This document shows positions 24,212 to 39,200 of a stretch of 64,000 nucleotides of DNA, one piece after another. The DNA comes from Nematostella vectensis. Taxonomy: Eukaryota; Cnidaria; Anthozoa; Actiniaria; Edwardsiidae. The notes beneath the pieces were generated by a model. That model saw only the letters and a list, made by a program, of their open reading frames with translations. It made no database searches and was not told the DNA's origin. The number at the start of each line of letters is the position of its first letter. The first letter of the stretch is position 1. The stretch covers positions 5,827,501 to 5,891,500 of the forward strand of contig NC_064035.1 of NCBI RefSeq assembly GCF_932526225.1, in the 5' to 3' direction. The translations under genes were made by a program, and so were the position numbers.

Positions 24212-27200
24212 ATGAGTGACACGCCGTTAGAGACTATATGTATTACGGGTTCGAGGCCGCCGTTCAAAAAACCAGCCTGGGTAATAGGACAAGTCGGCGA
24301 CGAGACAAGTCGATCCCGAGTACAGACGGCCCCGGGACGAACGAGAAATGAGGACGAACGATCGCCCCGATACGCCAGACCAAAGTAAGTCCTACCTGAT
24401 TTGTATTTGTATAGAACTGTGATGATAGATATGATGATTTTTAAGGCGAATTTTCTTCACAAAGCGGTCACTTTATAGCAGCTATTGTATCGGAAGACGT
24501 TAGTACTTTATATTTATATTTTAGATTTTTTTAAATATATATATTGTATAAATGTCAATATTTTGTTATTGATTTGGATATGCAGAGTATAGGAAGTTCT
24601 GTATTTACTGTATTCCATTTAAATTACTAATTTTGTTGCTTATTTTAAACATTTCTTGTGCCTTTTCTAGGTCAACTCCTTCTCGACAACTCGACGTCAG
24701 TTTGAACAATGCAGCAGCAAGGTGATAAATTGATATTATATTGGGCTTTTTATTTGGGGGGGGGGGTGAGGGGAATCGGACTGTCTTTTTTAGTTGTACT
24801 TTTGTAGTATGAAACGTGGGAGTATGAAATTATAACGTGATTTAGATAACAATAAAGCAACCACAATAACATGATTTGATAGACCATTTCCTGGTTAGAT
24901 TACGATACTTTGGAGCCCAGTGGCGCATTTCTGCCTCTTATTGGTCTAAAACCACAGGCCTCCCAAGTATTTTGACTGTGAGAAGGTCAATTAGAGTTAT
25001 TATCATTGTCTTTCTGGACTAAATTTACGATTTGTGATCTAACTAATTCAATCATTAGGAGACTCAATAAAATGCAAGACTCAACTGCATTTAATTTTGA
25101 TACAGCTCCTCTGAAAGCAGTTAAAAACTAAAAAGCTTGACTATTTGTCAAGTCTCTCTAGACTGAGTTTTCTTAGATACGTAGAAACTCCAAGTAATAT
25201 ACAAGTAATGCATGTTCTATTATTTTTTATTTCCAGGTGTTTTAGATTTTCACAAGTGCATAGCGCAAAACGAAGAAAGTCCCTTGAGGGTGAGGTAAGT
25301 AGATTTACCAGAGTTAGATATTTTAAATGATGGTTTGAGGTAAACATCTATAAGATAAATTGATCATTCCTCTTTAATTAATATCTAGTTTTTTTATTTG
25401 CTCTTTAGGCCCCGATGAGTACTGTTGTCCTCTCTCCTGGGTATGTCCTCTCAAGATCAAAAGAGAAAATCAATGTTACTATCAAGACAGATGACTTTTT
25501 CACAGAAAACCAGGTATGCAATCATCATTTGGCATAGCTGTCAACTCACTCACATTAGGTGGTAGTCACAAGATTTTTTACCTCATCACAAGCCTAATTT
25601 TTGTGAGAACAATGTTCATACATTCTCTATATTCACCCACATTAATATGGGTGTGAATGTACGATAAAATGTATTTTATTACGAGTGGGGAGGAAGTGAA
25701 CCGAGATGAGAGTGAAAGTTGCCTAAACTGTTATGAATCACGACTAAAACAGAACCAGATCAATCTATGACAAAAACTACAATAAATTGGCTTTATAACA
25801 GATATATTCAGTTCACAAGTTAAGGAAAATATTCGATACACGAACATTTCGTCTGGTTTGCCCGTGGTTACTGATTGAATTGATATAAATCACTAAAAAG
25901 GGAGAGATTTGGTGCTCTAATTGGATCCACCTCTTTAACTGCTACTATGGGGTTAGAAAAGTCACAGCTTCTTAGAGTCTAAGATCTTCTTTTAATTATA
26001 AAAAAGGTTTTGCAAAATTGCACCCCCGCCCCCAGTAATTAATGGCCGCTCCCTTAATTTATTTTGGCCCTTATTATTTACTTTATTATTCTTTTCTCAA
26101 CTAGTCATCAAGACACAGAAAAAAGTAAGTGCACCTCTTTATTCTATCACAATGATGAAAATAAGCTAATATATAAAATAACAATAAACAAAATGAAATA
26201 AAAAAGATAATTTAAAAATTGGCACTGATATCCATGGCACTGATATCCCGTTGTCCAGCTAACAATTAGAAATGATCTTTATTCCAGTCTAAAGTGTGGT
26301 TTAAGTGATGACTCTCTTGTCAACCTTCACCACCAAAACCCTTCTCCACTTTCTTCTCTTCATGATGAAAATGCCTCCACCTCTAAGCTTTCTACTTTTT
26401 CTTCTGATGTAAACAAAAGGTTGGTAATGGTACTGTCAAACTTTCAATAAACAAACAAGGATTCTGAAAAATAAACATTTGCCATCTTATAAACTTTGAA
26501 TAGCATATAACATTGAATGGTAAAGTATTAAAGTTCTAATAATGGATTTTTTTAAAGTCTTGATAAAAACTAATAACCATGAGCTGTTGTATCTATAACT
26601 TCTTAAAATCATAAAACTTGACAAAATTCATTTCATTTATACCAATCTACTTTTTTCCTTGCATTTTCAGAACAAAGCCTCCTGATGAAAAGTAAGTATT
26701 ATTTTTTTACAGAGATGCATAGTTTTGTCTTGTTTGTATGTTTTATTTTGTATTGTATGATTGACACTTTTATTTTTGTGTTAAAGGGACATAAAGATTA
26801 GCCAACTGCAACAGCAAATAAATGATCTGATCATGTTCCTTGAAGAAGAAAGACTAAACCACAAGAGCAATATACGGAAGGTGAGGTCAGATAGTTTGTT
26901 GGAGGTCATATGTGAGGGTCTTTTCTCGATCTCTTGATGAAGAGTTTAAAACTAAGTGCACATTATATATGCCAAATACAGCAGCTATATTGCAGAGAAT
27001 CAAAGAGATTTAGTAAATAAACCCCATCTGGTGGCTGGAATATTGGCGGATAATGTCCAAGGATGAGAATTAATGGTACAAAGAATAAACAGTTGGCCAA
27101 GAAGCAAAGCTTCAAGGACAACTGTGAAATTTTAAGAACCATTTTTCATCCACGGACATTATCCGCCGATACCACAGTGAGCCAAAGAAGGGGTTTATTT

Positions 27201-30200
27201 ATTTTATATCCCAGCGACTAACTGAAAATGTGAAAAGTGTCTTCTGCACGCGTTGACGTGCACTGGGTGCGAGTGTGTGCTGTTATTTCTGCCATTCGCA
27301 AAAGATAAAAATCAAAGCAACAATTTTTTTATTAGAACAAAAACTACCAGCTCAAAACTTGCATTTCAACTGATGGATTTACACCTAGACTGTTTTCTTA
27401 TTGTTCTGCTGAGAGCTCGAATAGAAATTGAAGCAAAAGTTTTTGATTATGAAATGTCTTCTGAGTGCGCGTTGACATGCATGGGAATGACGCCACAAGT
27501 GCACACTGTTGTGAAGTTTTTTGTCATTGTTTTTCTTACTTATTTCAGGATAAATTCTAAAAAATGTATATTGATGATATTTTATAAAAGAAATCAAACA
27601 TTCCGTTTGTGCCTTCTAGCATTTTGAAATCCTTGTTTGATTCCACTTTGGCTGGACATTATTGCCTGATATTCATCACTGGGATATAAAGGTTCATATT
27701 ATTATTTTTTTTTATTTCTAAGCTCTTTTCTTGTTTTCGCCAGTAGGGTAACTAGGTGGGACACCTAAAGTCACATTTTTTGTTTTGTAAATCTCAAATG
27801 TAAAATGTAGTGATACTATCTGAAACCACTCAATTAATCTTCATTTCATCCTTGTACAGACTGCAGAAAATCACCATCGACATATTGAGAAGATTCATGA
27901 AGAGCACCATGAACACATCGGGTAAAATGCGCAAACATGACTTGAGTTATTCATCCAACAGTCCCCTCCATCACCACTTGTATTTACTGTCACTGATCTG
28001 CTGCAAATGTATGGGCTGTGCATAACCAGGGGAAGGGGGTGTTGCCCAGGCAATCATTCAACAAAACATTACCCATTTTTTGGCAGTCCCTGAACACCCT
28101 TCTTTGTACAAACCTGCATAGGGGGGAGGGGTGGGGGGTGCTAAAGCCTCCCCTTTTCCCCCTTATTGTGATATAAATTTTTCGTTGCAGAGCCGCCAAT
28201 GTTATTGATGGGGCCACAATGTTTTCCAAGGAAAAAGGTTCATAATACAATTTTGTGTGACCTAATATTTGCTGTGTCTCTTTAGTTCCATTGAGCAGGA
28301 TCATGAGGATGAAATCAATAAGATGAAAGAGTCCTTTGATAGAAGGGTAGGTTGGGAAAAAATGTGAGCTCAGCCACCTCAAGACACATTCTATTTGAAA
28401 GCATAGTTATGGTCGTAGTTTGACTCGTTTTGTAGTAGATTTACCCTGGTACAACAGTTACACAAAAATAGCTTCCAAACCTCGCATCAAAATGCTGGAA
28501 GTAGGCATTGAATAGCACGTAAAACCTATTATCACTGAAAGAACACAGTGTTCTTGGAAAGATACATGCAAAATCTCCTTCAGTTCCCCTCCCATGGCCT
28601 AAATCCATACCAAATTCTTCCAACGGTTACAGACCCTTGGCGGCGTCCCTTTACCCAAACGGGGGCTGAGTAGCCCTCCACCCAGGATCTAGGGCGAGGT
28701 ATTCAGTTTTACAGACCTTTGGTGGAACCCCAGTACCCAAACATCAGCTGAGCATCCCTTCTCCACGGATGTACTGTAGAGATAGGTATTCAGTATAACA
28801 GACCCTTGACGGTACCCCTATACCCAGACAGGGGCTGCTCCATCCAAGAAATAGGGCTAGATATTCAGTATAACAGACCCTTGGAAGTACCCCTATAACC
28901 AGACAGAGGTTGAGGTTACCCTTGAATACTACCCACCATTCCAATTGAACTTAGGGACCACAATTCAGAAAAGAACGTTAAACTGGCTTGTAAGATACAA
29001 GGCTCAGCATTATGGGGGAGATGCTGTGTGTGGGGGGAGGTGTGTGGGAGGGAGATGCTGTGTGTGGGAGTATTACAGCATTCAATTTGTTAGTTGAGAA
29101 ACTGGAGGTGACTTGTTCACTTGCATTCCAGCTAGAGGAGGAATGCTCCAGGGCAGAGGCTGATAAAGGTATCACTTTTTATGATCATCATTATTATACA
29201 TTGTATTCACTATGTCAATTGTGAATCACGCAATCTGAGGGTCTTCACTAATCAGCTTGCTAATAATGAGCTAGCAGATGAGTGATTCTATGCGGGCAAT
29301 GCATCTTGAGCCTAGGGTGCGGAGATACTATTGAGAGAAGTGGCGCTTTTGTGCAAATCGCAAATAAATTTTGTTTTCACTAAAGTGTGCTTTCCTGAAA
29401 CATTATAATCAATAAAGCATTATTGAATTCAGTTATATCCGGAATGAACAATATCTTGCCAAGTGTAATCAGTCTCAACATTATTATTATTATTCTGGAT
29501 ATCACTAAAACCTTGTCCAATAATTGATTATTATCAGCATCAATATCAGCATCATCACAATATTGTTATATGTCATCATGAACATTATTACACCATAGAT
29601 CATCGCGCTAGTGTTATTATAATCATTATCAATATCATCATGGATCATCATCAACCTTGGTCACTATCATCATCATCATTATGATCATCATTATAATAAT
29701 TATCATTACTATCAACAAAGAATGATATATCATTGTCTTTTGCCAGTGCAACTGAGAACTGAAATGGAATTTTTACAAGGCGCATTCGAGTCCTATAAGG
29801 TAACCACATAAAAATGATAGATTTATTCTTATTTTAATATGACACGGAAAGCCAGGCTTTACAATTTCATTATTATTTTGAATGCCAAATCGCTTTTTTT
29901 TTTTCAGGAAACTGTGGCATCTGAGATGGATTACAAGTGGCAGAGAAGAGAGGTAAGGAAGCGCAACAAATAAATTTACGCATTTGTTGATGGTGATTTT
30001 TGGTTAATTATCATAAGAAACAAATTTTCTGTTATCTATAATATATTTTAGATCAAATGAATAAACAAGTTTTTGGTCTTATGGCCATGGGAATAATTTT
30101 AGTGTTAAAAATAAATTTTATTTTTTGGCTTGAAATATCTGTTATAAGCCTTAAAAATGTAATTAGTCATATAAGGATGACAGCCACTTTTCTTATGATA

Positions 30201-33200
30201 AAAGATTTATGAGAACAATATTTTGCGCTTCTAATGTTCGGTAACTATGTCATTTTAGAATGAACTCAAACATGAGCATAAAATGTCTACGGAAGAAGCC
30301 CTTGGTCAGCAAAGTAAGTCCCCCTTACCCTATCATTCCTCATTTTTGGGGTCTCACACAATCGGATCGACAGCATAAAATTTCAAGCGCTTATGGTTGC
30401 ATTAAGGGGTATCTTGCAAATGTACTTTATTTTAAATGTATATAAATATTTGATTTTTTAATCAAATATTTTTACCTTGTTTTCACAAATGTTTTTGTTC
30501 AATAGGAAAAGAGCTGATCCATGAGAAAAACAAAGAGCTGGATGGATTGAACAAGGAGCATCAGCGACAGATTGAGACCATCGTGGAACAGCATGGCAAA
30601 GAGATAGATGTGAGTGCCCTTCCCTCCCCCTCTCTATTGCTGGGCAGGCGTGTATACAGGATTCGCTGGGGGAGGAGGGGGAGGGGTCCACTGCCTTAGG
30701 GGTCCGCTATCTTATGGGGAAAGGAAAAGATAGTATTTGACGATCTTTTAATAAGAAATGGCCCTAAAGTGGGACGAAAACATTTTGACAAGACACCGAG
30801 CGCTGGTCACGCCTTTACTGGTCTAATATTTGAAGGTTAAGGTTATAACTCCCTCACAGCATAGATAGTGAGTCAGCCTTCAACATTTTTCTTCTCAGCG
30901 CTTGATGGAAAAGTTCGCAGAATGTGTGCAGGACTCTGAGAACCTCAAGAAAGTACTTACAGAAATGCAGGTATTGTGATTGTATTTAAAAAAATACACA
31001 GCTAAACCTCCAACAGACATGCTCAGCACCGTCAAATGTGTCCCCCATGTGGTGGAACCTCCATATAACAGATACCCTTGGAACTGTGAGATGGAACCTC
31101 CATATAACAGATACCCTTGGAACTGTGAGATGGAACTTCCATGTAACAGATACCCTTGGAACTGTGAGATAGAACCTCCATATAACAGATACCCTTGGAA
31201 CTGTGAGATGGAACCTCCATATAACAGATACCCTTGGAACTGTGAGATGGAACTTCCATGTAACAGATACCCTTGGAACTATGAGATGGAACCTCGATAT
31301 AACGGAAACCCCCTGAACCAAAAGATGTGCCTTTTATAAAGTGGAACCTCGATATAACGGACACCCTCGGAAATGAAAGATGCACTGTTTATGTAGATGT
31401 GGCCTCTAGTGTCCACTATATAGAAGACAAAAGGATGTTATAATGTTACCCTCTTTTAATTATGATGTATTGATACTTCAAATTTAGGGTTTGGGGGATG
31501 TACAGGACCCGAAATGATCCCCAAAAGTTCCCCAACTGATCCCGGGACCCGAAACAATCCCCAGGAGTCCCCGAAATGAACCCTAAGGAATTGCAGTAAT
31601 GGACAAACAAAAGGAATGTGGAAGGATTGGCTTTCAGTTTTAAAAACATATGAAACATTTTAGCATCATTTCTGTTACTATCCAGAAATTTGCATTAACT
31701 AAAACCATAGTATTAAGATTTTTATATACGACTGCGCTGGAAATACAGCTTTCGACAGCTTGGTTGAGTCAGCAATTGGGGTCAAAAAACAATTCCCGTG
31801 ATGGTAATTTGAAGAACCAGGCGTGAATAAATCATTTATACATAACAAGCCATAAAAGAAAGTCTCCACAGATAATACATGCCTCTGCTTCCCTGTAGGG
31901 AAATGTTTGTTTGTGTTTTGTGAATTATTAAGACCTATCATAAAGAGAGATAGAGAGAGATGCAGTGGTGTACGCGCGACTACATGAGGAAATTCTAAAC
32001 TCACATATTGCTTTCAACAAAAGCCACATCTCTTAATATTTTGCAACGGGAGTAAAAGGGTTGTTCGAGTGCATTACTCAGTGTACTTTTGTCATTCCAT
32101 CTTCTCGGCCAAACCGGCTGTCAGTAAATATTCGCTCGTGTGAACATGGATTTCGTGGTGAAATACACGTTTGGTTGTCACATGAATATAGATATTTTTA
32201 GGGGTGATGTTTACCGGAAACGAGACTAGTGTCAGAGTCATGTGTTGGAACTGCAAATGTTTCGAAGGTCAAAAGTTTGGTTGTTCTGAGCAAGGCTGTG
32301 CTATGTTTATGCTGTACCTTTCAGTAGCAATTAAAAGTTGTGTATTTGTTTTGGACTCTATTTATGGCTTTACCGCCGGGGCAATGTAATAAATAGAAGT
32401 ATTGTATTGGAATTTAAGTTTTTTAAGTCATGTTATTTAGAAATAGATTCGCTGTCAACCCTTAATTATGCTTTAAGAGTTGAAAGTGCTTTCTTCTGCT
32501 TTCCCAATGTCCATTACCGCAATTCCGTGGGGTTGATTTCGGGGACTCCTCGGTATCGTTTTGGGTCCCGGGATCAGTTGGGCACTTTTGGGGATCATTT
32601 TGGGTCCTGGGATCGTTTCGGGTCCTGGGATCATTTCGGGTCCTGTACATGGGATCTGTTTTTATATGATAAGGATTCTGGTTGATTGAAAGTATCGGCT
32701 TCAATTCAAGGTTATGACAAAGGAGAATGCAAGTCTCAAGGAAAAGCTGAAAAGCACATCTGATAAGCTGCGCAAGACCACCGTGGAGCTGGAGGACAAG
32801 GTTAGTACTGTCAGATAAAACTATTTCAGATAGTTCAGGTAAGATTTGATTACCACGGCATCAAATCGTGTCTAGCATAAATAACGCTTTTTTTCTTTCA
32901 TAACGGGTAACAGGAATACTAAATTGAACTTTTAAGAGTATGACTTATGCAGGCTCGTACACAGGGGGTGCGCAGGGTGCGCTATACGATACCTATGACT
33001 GCGCACACTGCCATTGCGAATCCTGGGTACGTGCCTGTTATCTGTTAAACATGAGTAAAATATTGTCACTTGCTCGCTGACGTCATGTATCTTTTGCCTG
33101 AATGTTGTGGTACTTTGCATACACTTTGTGTAAAGCCAATCATTCTTTCTTTTTTATCATTTTAGAAAGTCAAGCTGGCAGGCTATGAAGAACACTTTGC

Positions 33201-36200
33201 AGAAAAGGTATGCCAAATATTTCCACCAATTGCTTATTTGATTCCAATTTATTCATTAGCTGGCTTGTTCTCCTCTTCCAGGTTGCTGAAGTAGATAACA
33301 AGTATTCTAACCGTATTCACGGTTTGATGTCAGACAACACAGATCTAAGGTATAGGGAGCCAAATCATACAAGAGTGTGTGTGTGTGGGGGGGGGGGGAC
33401 CAAACCACACAAGAGTGTTAGGGGGGTAGGGAGCCAAACCACACAAGAGTGTTAGGGGGGTAGGAAGCCAAACCACACAAGAGTGTTAGGGGGGGGGGGG
33501 GGTACGGAGCCAAACCACACAAGAGTGTTAGGGGGGTAGGGAGCCAAACCACACAAGAGTGTTAGGGGGGTAGGGAGCCAAACCACACAAGAGTGTTAGG
33601 GGGGGTAGGGAGCCAAACCACACAAGAGTGTGTAGGGGGGGTAGGGAGCCAAACCATACAAGAGTGTGTAGGGGGATAGGGAGCCAAACCACACAAGAGT
33701 GTGTAGGGGGGTAGGGAGCCAAACCACACAAGAGTGTGTAGAGGGATAGGGAGCCCAACCACACAAGAGTGTGTAGGGGGGTAGGGAGCCAAACCATACA
33801 AGAGTGTGTAGAGGGATAGGGAGCCAAACCACACAAGAGTGTGTAGAGGGATAGGGAGCCAAACCACACAAGAGTGTGTGGGGGGGGGGGGGAGCCAAAC
33901 CACACAAGAGTGTGTAGAGGGATAGGGAGCCGCCAAACTACACAAGAGTGTGTAGGGGGGTAGGGAGCCAAACCACACAAGAGTGTTAGGGGGGTAGGGA
34001 GCCAAACCACACAAGAGTGTTAGGGGGGGTAGGGAGCCAAACCACACAAGAGTGTGTAGGGGGGGGTAGGGAGCCAAACCATACAAGAGTGTGTAGGGGG
34101 ATAGGGAGCCAAACCACACAAGAGTGTGTAGGGGGGTAGGGAGCCAAACCACACAAGAGTGTGTAGAGGGATAGGGAGCCCAACCACACAAGAGTGTGTA
34201 GGGGAATAGGGAGCCAAACCATACAAGAGTGTGTAGAGGGATAGGGAGCCAAACCACACAAGAGTGTGTAGAGGGATAGGGAGCCAAACCACACAAGAGT
34301 GTGTGTGGGGGGGGGGGGGGGGGGAGCCAAACCACACAAGAGTGTGTAGAGGGATAGGGAGCCAAACTACACAAGAGTGTGTAGGGGGGTAGGGAGCCAA
34401 ACCACACAAGAGTGTGTAGGGGGATAGGGAGCCAAACCATACAAGAGTGTGTAGAGGGATAGGGAGCCAAACCACACAAGAGTGTGTAGAGGGATAGGGA
34501 GCCCAACCACACAAGAGTGTTAGGGGGATAGGGAGCCAAACTACACAATAGTGTGTAGGAGGATAGGGAGCCAAACCACACAAGAGTGTAGGAGTATAGG
34601 GAGCCAAACCACACAAGAGTGTTAGGGGGATAGGGAGCCAAACTACACAAGAGTGTGTAGGGGGGTAGGGAGCTAAACTACACAAGAGTGTGTAGGGGGA
34701 TAGGGAGCCCAACCACACAAGAGTGTGTAGGAGGGTAGGGAGCCAAACTACACAAGAGTGTGTAGGGGGATAGGGAGCCAAACCACACAAGAGTGTGTAG
34801 GGGGATAGGGAGCCAAACCACACAAGAGTGTGTAGGGGGGTAGGGAGCCAAACCACACAAGAGTGTGTAGGGGGATAGGGAGCCAAACCAAACAAGAGTG
34901 TATAGGGGGATAGGGAGCCCAACCACACAAGAGTGTGTAGGGGGGTAGGGAGCCCAACCACACAATAGTGTGTAGGGGGGTAGGAAGCCCAATCACACAA
35001 GAGTGTGTAGGGGGGTAGGGAGCCCAACCACACAAGAGTGTGTAGGGGGGTAGGAAGCCCAATCACACAAGAGTGTGTAGGGGGTTAGGGAGCCAAACCA
35101 CACAAGAGTGTGTAGGGGGGTAGGGAGCCCAACCACACAAGAGTGTGTAGGGGGATAGGGAGCCAAACCACACAAGAGTGTGTAGGGGGGTAGGGAGCCA
35201 AACCACACAAGAGTGTGTAGGGGGGTAGGGAGCCAAACCACACAAGAGTGTGTAGAGGGATAGGGAGCCCAACCACACAAGAGTGTGTAGGGGGGTAGGG
35301 AGCCAAACCACACAAGAGTGTGTAGAGGGATAGGGAGCCCAACCACACAAGAGTGTGTAGGGGGGTAGGGAGCCAAACCACACAAGAGTGTGTAGAGGGA
35401 TAGGGAGCCCAACCACACAAGAGTGTGTAGGGGGATAGGGAGCCAAACCACACAAGAGTGTGTAGAGGGATAGGGAGCCCAACCACACAAGAGTGTGTAG
35501 GGGGATAGGGAGCCAAACCACACAAGAGTGTGTAGGGGGGTAGGGAGCCCAACCACACAAGAGTGTGTAGGGGGATAGGGAGCCCAACCACACAAGAGTG
35601 TGTAGAGGGATAGGGAGCCAAACCACACAAGAGTGTGTAGGGGGGGGGGGGGGTAGGGAGCCAAACCACACAAGAGTGTTAGGAGGGGGGGGTAGGGAGC
35701 CAAACCACACAAGAGTGTTAGGAGGGGGGGTAGGGAGCCAAACCACACAAGAGTGTGTAGGGGTATAGGGAGCCCAATCACACAAGAGTGTGTAGGGGGA
35801 TAGGGAGCCAAACCACACAAGAGTGTGTAGGGGAGTAGGGAGCCCAACCACACAAGAGTGTGTAGGGGCATAGGGAGCCAAACCACACAAGAGTGTGTAG
35901 GGGGATAGGGAGCCAAACCACACAAGAGTGTGTAGGGGGATAGGGAGCCCAACCACACAAGAGTGTGTAGGGGGATAGGGAGCCAAACCACACAAGAGTG
36001 TGTAGGGCGATAGGGAGCCAAACCACACAAGAGTGTGTAGGGGGATAGGGAGCCAAACTACACAAGAGTGTGTAGGGGGATAGGGAGCCAAACCACACAA
36101 GAGTGTGTAGGGGGATAGGGAGCCAAACCAAACAAGAGTGTATAGGGGGGTAGGGAGCCCAACCACACAATAGTGTGTAGGGGGATAGGGAGCCCAACCA

Positions 36201-39200
36201 CACAATAGTGTGTAGAGGGATAGGGAGCCAAACCATACAAGAGTGTGTAGGGGGATAGGGAGCCAAACTACACAAGAGTGTGTAGTGGGATAAGGAGCCA
36301 AACTACACAAGAGTGTGTAGGGGGGGGGTAGGGAGCCAAACCACACAAGAGTTTGTAGGGGGGGTAGGGAGCCAAACTACACAAGAGTGTGTAGAGGGAT
36401 AGGGAGCCAAACCACACAAGAATGTGTAGGGATATAGGGAGCCCAACCACACAAGAGAGTGTAGAGGGATAGGGAGCCCAATCACACAAGAGTGTGTAGG
36501 GGGTAGGGAGCCCAACCACACAAGAGTGTGTAGGGGGATAGGGAGCCCAACCACACAAGAGTGTGTAGGGGGGTAGGGAGCCAAACCACACAAGAGTGTG
36601 TAGGGGGGTAGGGAGCCAAACCACACAAGAGTGTGTAGGGGGGTAGGGAGCCAAAGCACACAAGAGTGTGTAGAGGGATAGGGAGCCCAACCACACAAGA
36701 GTGTGTAGGGGGGTAGGGAGCCAAACCACACAAGAGTGTGTAGAGGGATAGGGAGCCCAACCACACAAGAGTGTGTAGGGGGGTAGGGAGCCAAACCACA
36801 CAAGAGTGTGTAGAGGGATAGGGAGCCCAACCACACAAGAGTGTGTAGGGGGATAGGGAGCCAAACCACACAAGAGTGTGTAGAGGGATAGGGAGCCCAA
36901 CCACACAAGAGTGTGTAGGGGGATAGGGAGCCAAACCACACAAGAGTGTGTAGGGGGGTAGGGAGCCCAACCACACAAGAGTGTGTAGGGGGATAGGGAG
37001 CCAAACCAAACAAGAGTGTATAGGGGGGTAGGGAGCCCAACCACACAATAGTGTGTAGGGGGATAGGGAGCCCAACCACACAATAGTGTGTAGAGGGATA
37101 GGGAGCCAAACCATACAAGAGTGTGTAGGGGGATAGGGAGCCAAACTACACAGGAGTGTGTAGTGGGATAGGGAGCCAAACTACACAAGAGTGTGTAGGG
37201 GGGGTAGGGAGCCAAACCACACAAGAGTTTGTAGGGGGGTAGGGAGCCAAACTACACAAGAGTGTGTAGAGGGATAGGGAGCCAAACCACACAAGAGTGT
37301 GTAGGGGTATAGGGAGCCCAACCACACAAGAGAGTGTAGAGGGATAGGGAGCCCAACCACACAAGAGTGTGTAGGGGGATAGGGAGCCCAACCACACAAG
37401 AGTGTGTAGGGGGGTAGGGAGCCAAACCACACAAGAGTGTGTAGGGGGATAGGGAGCCAGACCACACAAGAGTGTGTAGGGGGATAGGGAGCCAAACCAC
37501 ACAAGAGTGTGTAGGGGGATACGGAGCCAAATCACACAAGAGTGTGTAGGGGGGTAGGGAGCCAAACTACACAAGAGTGTGTAGAGGGATAGGGAGCCAA
37601 ACCACACTAGAGTGTTAGGGGGATAGGGAGCCAAACCACACAAGAGTGTGTAGGGGGATAGGGAGCCAAACCACACAAGAGTGTGTAGGGGGATAGGGAG
37701 CCAAATCACACAAGAGTGTGTAGGGGGGTAGGGAGCCAAACCACACAAGAGTGTGTAGGGGGATAGGGAGCCAAACCATACAAGAGTGTGTAGGGGGATA
37801 GGGAGCCCAACCACACAAGAGTGTGTAGGGGGATAGGGAGCCAAACCACACAAGAGTGTGTAGGGGGATAGGGAGCCCAACCACACAAGAGTGTGTGTGT
37901 GGGGGGGGGGAGCCAAACCACACAAGAGTGTGTAGGGGGATAGGGAGCCAAACCACACAAGAGTGTGTAGGGGGACAGGGAGCCCAACCACACAAGAGTG
38001 TGTAGGGGTATAGGGAGCCAAACCATACAAGAGTGTGTAGGGGGATAGGGAGCCAAACCATACAAGAGTGTGTAGGGGGATAGGGAGCCCAACCACACAA
38101 AAGTGTGTAGGGGGATAGGGAGCCAAACCACACAAGAGTGTGTATAGGGGGATAGGGAGCCAAACCACACAAGAGTGTGTGTGGGGGGGGGGGGGGGGGG
38201 GGGAGCCAAACCACACAAGAGTGTGTAGAGGGATAGGGAGCCAAACCATACAAGAGTGTGTAGGGGGATAGGGAGCCAAACCACACAAGAGTGTGTAGGG
38301 GGATAGGGAGCCAAACCACACAAGAGTGTGTAGGGGGGTAGGGAGCCCAACCACACAAGAGTGTGTAGGGGGACAGGGAGCCCAACCACACAAGAGTGTG
38401 TAGGGGGATAGGGAGCCAAACCAAACAAGAGTGTGTAGGGGGATAGGGGGCCAAACCAAACAAGAGTGTGTAGGGGGATAGGGAGCCAAACCACACAAGA
38501 GTGTGTAGGGGGATAGGGAGCCCAATCACACAAGAGTGTGTAGGGGGATAGGGAGCCCAACCACACAAGAGTGTGTAGGGGGATAGGGAGCCCAACCACA
38601 CAAGAGTGTGTAGGGGGATAGGGAGCCCAACCACACAAGAGTGTGCAGGGGGATAGGGAGCCCAACCACACAAGAGTGTGTAGAGGGATAGGGAGCTAAA
38701 CCACACAAGAGTGTAGGAGTATAGGGAGCCAAACCACACAAGAGGGTGTAGGGGGATAGGGAGCCAAACCACACTAGAGTGTGTAGGGGGATAGGGAGCC
38801 AAACTACACAAGAGTGTGTAGGGGGATAGGGAGCCCAATCACACAAGAGTGTGTAGGGGGATAGGGAGCCCAACCACACAAGAGTGTGTAGGGGGATAGG
38901 GAGCCCAACCACACAAGAGTGTGTAGGGGGGTAGGGGGCCAAACCACACAAGAGTGTGTAGGGGGATAGGGAGCCAAACCACACAAGAATGTGTAGGGGG
39001 ATAGGGAGCCCAATCACACAAGAGTGTGTAGAGGGATAGGGAGCCCAATCACACAAGAGTGTGTAGGGGGGTAGGGAGCCAAACCATACAAGAGTGTGTA
39101 GAGGGATAGGGAGCCCAACCACACAAGAGTATGTAGGGGGGTAGGGAGCCCAACCACACAAGAGTGTGTAGGGGGGTAGGGAGCCAAACTACACAAGAGT

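Noticed and set aside
27253-27627. 124-codon open frame in FLACC1 intron 8
   Set aside because: It overlaps inverted-repeat element DNA and shows no domain or splice fit with the FLACC1 frame.
28190-28250. Alternative FLACC1 acceptor after cgttgcag
   Set aside because: It would add a frame that quickly loses the coiled-coil pattern; the acceptor at 28,285 joins in phase and continues the heptads.
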